A stretch of DNA of 64,000 bases, taken from Clostridia bacterium (GTDB lineage Bacteria; Bacillota; Clostridia; Oscillospirales; Acutalibacteraceae). The stretch covers positions 124,001 to 188,000 of the forward strand of contig JAFSYM010000015.1 of the NCBI GenBank assembly GCA_017450005.1. Direction: 5' to 3'. The notes beneath the pieces were generated by a model. It saw nothing but the letters and a program-made list of their open reading frames with translations. It was not told where the DNA came from and made no database searches. Positions 17,534-24,701 of the stretch are shown here, in pieces (position 1 is the stretch's first letter; each line of letters begins with the position of its first letter). Position numbers and translations under genes: made by a program.

Positions 17534-18267
17534 TTCAAGTAACCGTATGGGTCGAAAGCGACGCGGCGCACCTGGATGAAAGCGTGCTGCGTGTATACCC
17601 GAAAGGCATCGCACAGACCATTGCAGACTTTTTAAATACGTGCGGCGACATTTCTGCGCGTGCCGCAACGCTGGACGATCCGCACTGCGGTCTCGACGAC
17701 GAAGCGCTGCGCAATACAGACGTGCTGCTGTGGTGGGGACACGGCCGACACGACGAAGTGCCGGATGCACTCGTACAGAGAATCTATGACCGCGTTATGC
17801 GCGGCATGGGATTCATTCCGCTGCACTCCGCGCATTTTTCCAAACCGTTTATCCGGCTGATGGGCACGACCTGCTCTCTGCAGTGGCGTGAAGATGACCG
17901 TGAGCGTCTGTGGTGCGTGCTGCCGTCGCATCCGATTGCAGAGGGCTTCGGCGGTGATTTCGACTACCTCGACATCCCGCAGGAGGAAATGTACGGCGAA
18001 CGGTTCGACATCCCGCAGCCGGATGAGCTGGTTTTCATCGGCTGGTTCCGCGGCGGCGAAGTGTTCCGCTCCGGCTGCTGCTGGTACAAAGGGCGCGGCA
18101 AAGTTTTCTATTTCCAGCCGGGTCACGAAACAAACCCGACATACCATATCCCGGAAATTCAGAGAATCCTCATCAATGCGGTGCGCTGGGCTGCGCCGCA
18201 CGTGCAGGACGCGCCGATTGATGCGCCGCACGCGAAAATCGCGCCCGAAAAATCCTTTGAGAAATGA
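17530..18267 (+). CDS. ThuA-like (trehalose-utilisation) family protein
   Basis: The 245-residue product has the class I glutamine amidotransferase-like fold of ThuA proteins: an N-terminal strand (VTVWVES), a DVLLWWGHGRHDEV segment (about residues 67-80), an LHSAHFSKPF stretch (about 100), and a C-terminal FYFQPGHE-NPTYH region (about 197-210) characteristic of the family. The nucleophile cysteine of true amidotransferases is not in an obvious elbow. ThuA is linked to conversion of trehalose or sucrose-type sugars, but the biochemical activity of most members is unknown. It overlaps the PfkB gene by ATGA and is followed immediately by the YfcC transporter. Confidence 0.82.
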   Translation: MIQVTVWVESDAAHLDESVLRVYPKGIAQTIADFLNTCGDISARAATLDDPHCGLDDEALRNTDVLLWWGHGRHDEVPDALVQRIYDRVMRGMGFIPLHSAHFSKPFIRLMGTTCSLQWREDDRERLWCVLPSHPIAEGFGGDFDYLDIPQEEMYGERFDIPQPDELVFIGWFRGGEVFRSGCCWYKGRGKVFYFQPGHETNPTYHIPEIQRILINAVRWAAPHVQDAPIDAPHAKIAPEKSFEK

Positions 18268-18275
18268 GGACGCCT

Positions 18276-19772
18276 ATGAAGGAAAAGAACGAACAGAAAG
18301 AGCAAGCCAAAGGTCTGCAGATCGACAAAAAGACGATTCTCTTCATTACCCTGGCAATTCTCGGCATCATGATCCTGGCGGGGATCCTCACGCAGGTCAT
18401 TCCGCGCGGGCAGTTTTTTCACACGGAGGACGGCTCCATCATCCCGATTGACCGCCGCGGCAAGTCTACATACCACACGATCGACTTCCGCCTCCCCTTC
18501 TGGAAAACGTTCACCGCGCCGATCGAGGTGTTCGGCTCGTCCGACGCGCTGACCGGCGTAGCCATCATCCTGTTCATTATCCTGATCGGCGGTACGTTTC
18601 TGATTCTCGACAAGAGCGGCGTGCTGTCGTATATCATGGCAAGCGTCGTCAAAAAATTCTCCATGCGCAAATACATGCTCCTGCCGGTCGTCATCCTCAT
18701 CATGATGGCGCTCTCGTCCGTGATGGGCATTCTGGAAGAAAGCATCACCATCGTGCCGCTGTGTGTGGCGATCTCGCTCGCGCTCGGATGGGACTCGCTT
18801 GTCGGGGTAAGCATCAGCCTGCTTGCGATTGCCTTCGGCTACTCGGCCGCCACGTTCAATCCGTTCAACGTGGTGCTGGTGCAGTCGATGGCAGGTCTGC
18901 CGATCTTCAGCGGTCTGTGGTACCGGCTGATCGTGTTTGCCGGCATTTACGGCATTCTCACGGCGTTCGTCATCCGGTATGCAAAGCGCATCGAAGCCGA
19001 TCCGTCGCGTTCGATCGTTCGCGGCAGCGACGAAAAACTGCGCGAGCGCTTTCAGGCGGACATGAGCGTGTGCGAAAACGAACAGCTTCGCCTTGCCACC
19101 AAAAGATTCCTGACCTGCATTGCGCTTGTGGTCGTCATCGCGGTCGTCAGTTTTGTGCTGCAGCGCATCACGGCGATCCCGTTTGACGTGCGCGAATACA
19201 TCAGCTATGCGCCGATGGCCGGTATGGCGATCCTGTTTACGATCGGCGGACTGATCGCGGGACATACGGCCGGTATCCGCGGCAAGAACCTGCTGCACAG
19301 TTTTTTGCAGGGCGCCAAAACGATCGCGCCGGTCGCGCCGCTGATTATCTTCGTGATGGCGGTAACGTTCCTCATGCGCGAGGGCAAAATCACCGACACA
19401 ATCCTGTACCACATTTACACCGGCATCAACGGATTCAATCCGGCCATTTCTCTGCTGCTGATCTCGCTGGTCGTTTTGGCCATGGAATTTTTCATCGGCA
19501 GCGGTACGGCAAAAGCGTTTCTCATCATGCCGCTGGTGCTGCCTTTGGCGGATCTGGTGCACATTTCGCGTCAATCCGTTGTGCTCGCCTTCTGCCTGTC
19601 GGACGGTCTGGGTAACGTGCTGTACCCGACAAGCGGCGTGATGCTCATTGCGATCGGGCTTGTCGGCGTTTCCTACGGCAAATTCCTGCGCTTCACATGG
19701 AAACTGTTCCTTGCGGAATTTGCATTCAGCGCGGTGGCGCTGTTCGGCGCAATAGCGCTCGGTTACAAATGA
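18276..19772 (+). CDS. YfcC-family membrane transporter
   Basis: The 498-residue product has a short charged N-terminus and about 11-12 membrane segments and matches the YfcC family (C4-dicarboxylate/basic amino acid transporter-like, DcuC/AbgT relatives). Characteristic stretches are ITQVIPRGQFF (about residues 39), MGILEESITIVPL (about 153), GYSAATFNPFN (about 188) and the C-terminal SDGLGNVLYPTSGVM (about 448). ATG 18276 is preferred over ATG 18264 since GAGGA ends at 18270, five bases away. It is the last gene of the operon, and its 3' end overlaps the convergent lipoprotein gene by ten bases. An amino-acid or peptide substrate would fit the context but is unproven. Confidence 0.85.
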   Translation: MKEKNEQKEQAKGLQIDKKTILFITLAILGIMILAGILTQVIPRGQFFHTEDGSIIPIDRRGKSTYHTIDFRLPFWKTFTAPIEVFGSSDALTGVAIILFIILIGGTFLILDKSGVLSYIMASVVKKFSMRKYMLLPVVILIMMALSSVMGILEESITIVPLCVAISLALGWDSLVGVSISLLAIAFGYSAATFNPFNVVLVQSMAGLPIFSGLWYRLIVFAGIYGILTAFVIRYAKRIEADPSRSIVRGSDEKLRERFQADMSVCENEQLRLATKRFLTCIALVVVIAVVSFVLQRITAIPFDVREYISYAPMAGMAILFTIGGLIAGHTAGIRGKNLLHSFLQGAKTIAPVAPLIIFVMAVTFLMREGKITDTILYHIYTGINGFNPAISLLLISLVVLAMEFFIGSGTAKAFLIMPLVLPLADLVHISRQSVVLAFCLSDGLGNVLYPTSGVMLIAIGLVGVSYGKFLRFTWKLFLAEFAFSAVALFGAIALGYK

Positions 19773-21256
19773 TCGACTTTTAAAACAAAATATACGCTCG
19801 TTTCGGCATCTTGCGGCGCATCCGTAAAGATGCCGTACTTTTTTCCCGCATCGAGCGTCGCCTGTATACGGTTCTGCAGCTCTTGCGCACGACCGCTCAG
19901 CGACAGCAGCGTATCGAGCGCGCCGCTGTCAAGCGTGGTCTGCACCGATGAAAAGAGCGCGGTCAACTGTCCCATCGCACCGCTCTCGGAAAAGTCCGTC
20001 AGCGTGCGAAGAAGCTGCCCGTTCTGTTCGACCGCCGCGGACAGTGCGTTCAGTTTCTCCATCGTATCGGGGAGCTTTTGAATCGCCGCGCGTACCTGCG
20101 GCGTATTCAGTGCGTCGATCATGGACGAGAGCACTGGTATCAAACGGGAAAACGCGGCTGACACGGTACTCATATCCGCAAGCAGTGCAATAAAAGCCGG
20201 CTCCTGCAAAAGAGCCGCGTATTCCTTGAGGCTCGTTCCGCTGAGCGAATCAATCGTTTCAGACAGAAGCTGCGCATTCTCGGCGGTGAGATACGTTTGC
20301 AGCACGTCTAAGAGCGGCTGTTCGGCTTCGTATGCGGTCATGGCCTGCGACGCTGTTTGCAGCAGGCTTTTGCTCTGCGGAAGCTGACGGATAAGCTGTG
20401 TGAGTGCCGCGGCGTCAAACTGCCGCAGATCCTTCGTTATAGCGGAAAGATCGAACTGCGGCAGATCGGACGCGCCGAAAACGGAGGACAGCGCGTCGCC
20501 GAGCTGCAGCGTCGACAGCGGCAGCAGCAGAAAATACATTTCCGACTGGCGATAACGCGAAGTATGAAAGGAGACCGAAAACGAATCCGGCAGCAGGTCC
20601 GTGTCTGTCAACCCCAGATTCTGCGCCATACCCGGCAGCAGCACGCCGAACGCCAGATCCCGGTTGCCGTCGCCGAACGATCCGCCATGCTCCAGTGTGA
20701 CATCCGCTGCGTCCTGCGGCAGAAGCATCCCGCCTGCCAGCAGAAACGGCGTATAGACCTCGCCCTGCCTGTGGTGATTGACCGCCTGCACGCGCACACT
20801 GACGACGCCGGACTTGCCCTGCAGTGTCTCGGCGTTGACAGTTTTGCCGTTCAGCGCGTATGTGATATGCACGTCTACGGGCAGCGTCTTGTCCGACTCG
20901 CCCGTGTAATACAGTTCTGTCGTCGGCATGTGCCATGCGAGCGTCACGCCGTTCGTTTGCGGGATAAGGCCGCCCTTGAGATCACGGATATTCCGAAGCG
21001 CCGATACATCGTCCACGCGCACCTGCGGTACATCCGTGCGGATGCGGTCGGTCACACGAATTTGTGTCGGTGTACCGGATGATGAAAGCGACACAAATAC
21101 CGCCTCATGCTTACTCCAGCGAGCCGGTTTGGCGGTATAAACAGGCTGTGTCTGCGCCCCCTGCGGTTTTGTCTCGGGCTGCGACGGGGTTTTGCCGCAG
21201 GATGCCGTTAGAAACAACAGCACTGCCGAAAGAACGATACACATAACTCGTTTCAT
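19763..21256 (-). CDS. Hypothetical lipoprotein
   Basis: The 497-residue product is not recognised. It has a signal peptide ending in a lipobox (LTASC, Cys at about residue 20), a Pro/Gln-rich linker, a beta-rich domain to about residue 240, and then a long helical region rich in Leu, Ala and Gln (about 250-480). The helical part resembles the repeat-helix regions of Gram-positive envelope proteins, but no family is assigned. AAGGGGG precedes ATG 21256. The gene stands alone between the terminator of the glycosidase operon and the convergent yfcC gene, overlapping it by ten bases with no terminator between them. Confidence 0.75.
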   Translation of the reverse strand: MKRVMCIVLSAVLLFLTASCGKTPSQPETKPQGAQTQPVYTAKPARWSKHEAVFVSLSSSGTPTQIRVTDRIRTDVPQVRVDDVSALRNIRDLKGGLIPQTNGVTLAWHMPTTELYYTGESDKTLPVDVHITYALNGKTVNAETLQGKSGVVSVRVQAVNHHRQGEVYTPFLLAGGMLLPQDAADVTLEHGGSFGDGNRDLAFGVLLPGMAQNLGLTDTDLLPDSFSVSFHTSRYRQSEMYFLLLPLSTLQLGDALSSVFGASDLPQFDLSAITKDLRQFDAAALTQLIRQLPQSKSLLQTASQAMTAYEAEQPLLDVLQTYLTAENAQLLSETIDSLSGTSLKEYAALLQEPAFIALLADMSTVSAAFSRLIPVLSSMIDALNTPQVRAAIQKLPDTMEKLNALSAAVEQNGQLLRTLTDFSESGAMGQLTALFSSVQTTLDSGALDTLLSLSGRAQELQNRIQATLDAGKKYGIFTDAPQDAETSVYFVLKVDHL

Positions 21257-21293
21257 ACGATGCCCCCTTGCCGTTAGTGTGTGTACCGGAGCA

Positions 21294-21333
21294 TAAAATA
21301 TGCCGGAAAGGAACGTGTCCTCTCCGGCGTATT
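21294..21333 (-). terminator. Terminator of the glycosidase operon
   Basis: On the minus strand an 11-base stem with one wobble pair (21333-21323 with 21307-21297) is followed by TTTTAT. It lies just after the GH2 stop. Confidence 0.7.
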
Positions 21334-21343
21334 CCGTTTCTGT

Positions 21344-23056
21344 TTATTCCTCGATAGCGGCTTTGCGCGAATTGACCGCATGGAAGAAATCCATATTGAA
21401 CTTCGGTTCACGGTCGTATGTGTACAATCCGTTGAGCTCCTGCTCCACGTCGTACAACTGCGTGTAGCAAAATCCGCACATCCGGGGATTGTCGAGCAGC
21501 ACATCCGTCAGGCCTTTATAGCGCTGCTTATACTCTTCCTCTGTCTTTGGCGCTTCACCGTATCCCCAGCCGGCTGCATCCTCGCCTGCCCAGCGGATGC
21601 CGCCGTATTCGCTGATGAACACCGGCTCTCCGCACCATATCTGCGCGTCGCCGTGGTCATGGTGCAAATCGAACAGCTCGTTCTCGTCCGTCAGTTTTTG
21701 ATAGCGCGCAGTGAAAACGTCCACGCTCTGCTCATAGTCGTGCGTATCGTAAATGTCGGTTTCCACATGGAAGTTGCCGCTCGTGTCGATGCACGGACGC
21801 GTCGGATCGACTGCTTTCGTCACACGGTAGACCATACGCAGCAGCTCGTTCCACTGAATGCGGCCGTCATAGTCCCAAGTCTCGTTGAACGGACACCAGC
21901 CGATGATAGCAGGATGGTTGAAGTCGCGTCCGACCGCCTCAAGCCACTCGGGTATCACCGCTGCCGCCGCACGCGGATCGGAATAGTCCAGACCCCAGTT
22001 CGGGTATTCGCCCCAGACAAGATAGCCCATACGGTCGCAGTGATACAGGAAACGCGGCTCAAACACCTTTTCATGCAGACGCGCACCGTTGAATCCGGCC
22101 GCAAGCGACAGCTCGATGTCGCGCACAAGCGCGTCTTCATCGCGTGCGGTATAGATCCCGTCGGGATAAAATCCCTGATCGAGCACCAAACGCATGAACA
22201 CACTGCGTCCGTTGAGCAGAAAACGCTTGTCATCCAGCCCGACCGAACGAAGGCCGAAATAACTCTTGACCGTATCGTCGCCGAAACGCAGCGTCAGGTC
22301 ATACAGATTGCCCTGACCGACGTCCCACAGATGCACCTGCGAGAGCGCGATCGTGCCGCAGACCGTCTCGCCCGAAGACACCGACTGCGCAGAGCCGACC
22401 GGCGTGCCGTCAAAGAAAGCCTCTGCGCGGAACGTGCCGGCTCCGCACACCTCAGCCGTAAACTGCACACTGCCGTTTGCGGCGTCCGGATAGAGTTTTA
22501 CGGACTTGATGTAGGCTTTGGGCGTAAACTCCAGCCAGACCGTCTGCCAGATGCCGGTGGTGCGCGTGTAGTGGCAGCCCTGCGACGCATAGGCAAAGCA
22601 CTGCTTGCCGGACGGAATCAGACCGTCGCGCGCGTCGTCCTCGGCATAGACGGCGATCACATTTTCGCCCGCGTGTACATGCCCGGTCACGTCAAAGCTG
22701 AAATGCACATAGCCGCCTTTGTGCTCACCGACACATGCGCCGTTGACGTAAACGACCGCGCGGTAATCTACCGCACCGAAATGCAGAAAAACTCGGCCTG
22801 CCAGCTTGTCCGCCGGAATCTCAACCGTGCGGCGGTACCAGACGGCCGGCATAAAATCGGTATGGCCCACGCCGGAAAGTTTGCTTTCCGGGCAGAACGG
22901 CACGAGAATCTCGCCGGCTAATTTTTCCGCAGCGTATACTTTTCGCGCCTCGCCGCTGCGTCCGGGGTCCGTCTCGAACGCCCAGGTGCCGTTGAGGTTG
23001 ATCCAATCTGCGCGTTCAAACTGCGGGTTCGGGTATTCTGGTCTGGGAATAGTCAT
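21344..23056 (-). CDS. Glycoside hydrolase family 2 enzyme (second GH2)
   Basis: The 570-residue product has the GH2 layout: an N-terminal sugar-binding jelly roll (about residues 15-170, with NGTWAFETD and HKGGYVHFSFDVT), an immunoglobulin-like domain (about 175-280) and a TIM barrel. The acid/base Glu is in PFNETWDY (about residue 388) and the nucleophile Glu in ISEYGG (about 477). No signal peptide is seen, so it is cytoplasmic. Length is shorter than LacZ and more like beta-glucuronidases or BgaL-type enzymes, but the substrate is not determined. AAAGGAG lies before ATG 23056. It is the last gene of the operon, 19 bases after the SIS gene. Confidence 0.88.
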   Translation of the reverse strand: MTIPRPEYPNPQFERADWINLNGTWAFETDPGRSGEARKVYAAEKLAGEILVPFCPESKLSGVGHTDFMPAVWYRRTVEIPADKLAGRVFLHFGAVDYRAVVYVNGACVGEHKGGYVHFSFDVTGHVHAGENVIAVYAEDDARDGLIPSGKQCFAYASQGCHYTRTTGIWQTVWLEFTPKAYIKSVKLYPDAANGSVQFTAEVCGAGTFRAEAFFDGTPVGSAQSVSSGETVCGTIALSQVHLWDVGQGNLYDLTLRFGDDTVKSYFGLRSVGLDDKRFLLNGRSVFMRLVLDQGFYPDGIYTARDEDALVRDIELSLAAGFNGARLHEKVFEPRFLYHCDRMGYLVWGEYPNWGLDYSDPRAAAAVIPEWLEAVGRDFNHPAIIGWCPFNETWDYDGRIQWNELLRMVYRVTKAVDPTRPCIDTSGNFHVETDIYDTHDYEQSVDVFTARYQKLTDENELFDLHHDHGDAQIWCGEPVFISEYGGIRWAGEDAAGWGYGEAPKTEEEYKQRYKGLTDVLLDNPRMCGFCYTQLYDVEQELNGLYTYDREPKFNMDFFHAVNSRKAAIEE

Positions 23057-23075
23057 CGTAGTATCTCCTTTGTGT

Positions 23076-23708
23076 TCAGTTAAAAAAATGTTCTTCCAAA
23101 GCAGCGCAAAGCGCGTGGTAGACAGGCAGCGTCAGCTCCTGCACTTTGTAAGTCTCCCGATCCGGCAGGCAGATGCAGACGGTGCAGAGCGCGCGCAGCA
23201 TACCGCCGTCCTGCCCCGTGATCGCAACGGTGTCCCGTCCGAGTGCACGCGCCGTGCGCACCGCGTGCAGGACGTTTTCCGAATTGCCGGATGTGGAAAG
23301 CGCCAGCAGCAGATCGGGGCTGTTTTGCGCGAGCGCCCATACCTGCTGGGCATAGACGTACTGCGCGTCGACATCGTTGGCAAATGCCGAAGTGAGCGCA
23401 GGAGCCTCACATAGCGAAATAGCCGGCAATGCGTTTTGCAGCTTGTCCGCGACGGCTGCCGTTTCTTCATCCATACAGGCAAACAGGGCGCGTTCTTCCG
23501 CCGTCAGCCTGCGCGGCAGCAGAAAACCTTTCATCAGTTCGCCGACAATATGCGCGCAGTCCGCCGCGCTGCCGCCGTTGCCGCACAGCAGCAGTTTGCC
23601 GCCCGCGTCAAAGCAGCCGCACAGCAGATCAAACGCACAGTACAGCTCGTCCCGCACGCTGACGAGGGCGGGATAGCGTGTACAGACAAGTTCAATATGC
23701 TCGTTCAT
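23076..23708 (-). CDS. SIS-domain protein, GmhA-like phosphosugar isomerase
   Basis: The 210-residue product is a single SIS domain of the phosphoheptose isomerase type. The phosphate-binding loop is LLCGNGGSAADCAHIVGEL (about residues 39-57), a second ALSTSGNSENV loop is at about 135-145, and an AITGQDGG stretch follows. GmhA isomerises sedoheptulose 7-phosphate, but in this operon (ROK kinase upstream, two GH2 glycosidases) it may act on another phosphosugar. Its start overlaps the ROK stop (ATGA). Confidence 0.85.
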   Translation of the reverse strand: MNEHIELVCTRYPALVSVRDELYCAFDLLCGCFDAGGKLLLCGNGGSAADCAHIVGELMKGFLLPRRLTAEERALFACMDEETAAVADKLQNALPAISLCEAPALTSAFANDVDAQYVYAQQVWALAQNSPDLLLALSTSGNSENVLHAVRTARALGRDTVAITGQDGGMLRALCTVCICLPDRETYKVQELTLPVYHALCAALEEHFFN

Positions 23709-24667
23709 TCCGATTCCTCCAAACCGCAGGCAAGTACGCCCAATGCAGCGTAATCGCCGATTTCATCGCCCAAGGCCGCCGGTACGACACTGCACACCTG
23801 ACAGCTGCGCACAAGCGACTCCGCGTGTAGAACACGCTCCATCTGTGCGCGCAGCAGATATCCGGAACGCGCAAAGATGCTGCCGATTACAATCCGTTCG
23901 GGATTGAGCAAATCAATCAATACGGAAAGTCCCGCGCCGAGCCTTGCGCCGACCTCGTCATAGACCGCCTGCGCGAACGCATCGCCCGCATCCGCATGCA
24001 GCGCCACTGTTTTGGCGGATAAATCGTCAGGCGAAAGCGAGGTCTGCCCGCCGGACTGTAAAAACGCAGGCAGGCGGATCGACGCGAGCTGCGCAATGCC
24101 GCCGCCGCTGCAAAACCCCTCAAACGAGCCGGCCTTGCCGTAGCCGACAGGACCGTCCGGCATAAGACGGATATGCCCGACCTCGCCTGCCATATCGTTC
24201 GTCCCGCTGTAAAGCCGGCCGTCGAGAATCAAACCCGCGCCAAGTCCAGTGCCGAACGTGAGAAAGATCATGTTTTTACACCCTTGACCGGCGCCGAATC
24301 TCCATTCAGCCACAGCGCATGCGTTTGCGTCGTTTTGCAGAAAAGCCGGCACGCCGAACCGGCGCGAAAACCAGTCTGTGATCGGCACACTGTCCCAGCC
24401 GGGCAGATTCGGCGGGCTGAGCACCAGACCGCTGCGGCTGTCCAGCGGGCCGCCGCAACTGATGCCGATTCCGCACGGCGTATCGCCGACTGACGCGCAC
24501 ATGGCGTCAACCGCATCCGCGAGCGCAGAGAGCATATCCTGCCAGCGCGGGTAATCCGACGTGGCGAATCTCCGCTTTGCAAGGATCATCGGTCTCTCGC
24601 CGTCCGCCCGCGCAGCCACAGCAGCACATTTCGTACCGCCGACGTCAATGCCGATCCATAGCGCCAT
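23705..24667 (-). CDS. ROK-family sugar kinase
   Basis: The 320-residue product has the ROK features: IGIDVGGTK near the N-terminus (ATP phosphate loop), CGGPLDSRSG (about 70), FLQNDANACAVAEW with the catalytic Asp (about residue 109), and GTGLGAGLILDG (about 137). It should phosphorylate a hexose or derivative. The zinc motif (CxCGxxGCxE) is absent: the corresponding region reads GYGKAGSFEGFCSGG, so it belongs to the clade without the cysteine zinc site. No N-terminal HTH is present, so it is an enzyme rather than a ROK repressor. It lies between lacZ and the SIS gene. Confidence 0.88.
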   Translation of the reverse strand: MALWIGIDVGGTKCAAVAARADGERPMILAKRRFATSDYPRWQDMLSALADAVDAMCASVGDTPCGIGISCGGPLDSRSGLVLSPPNLPGWDSVPITDWFSRRFGVPAFLQNDANACAVAEWRFGAGQGCKNMIFLTFGTGLGAGLILDGRLYSGTNDMAGEVGHIRLMPDGPVGYGKAGSFEGFCSGGGIAQLASIRLPAFLQSGGQTSLSPDDLSAKTVALHADAGDAFAQAVYDEVGARLGAGLSVLIDLLNPERIVIGSIFARSGYLLRAQMERVLHAESLVRSCQVCSVVPAALGDEIGDYAALGVLACGLEESE

Positions 24668-24701
24668 GCTTTCACTTCCTTATACCTTGTTTGTGTTCGT
24701 C

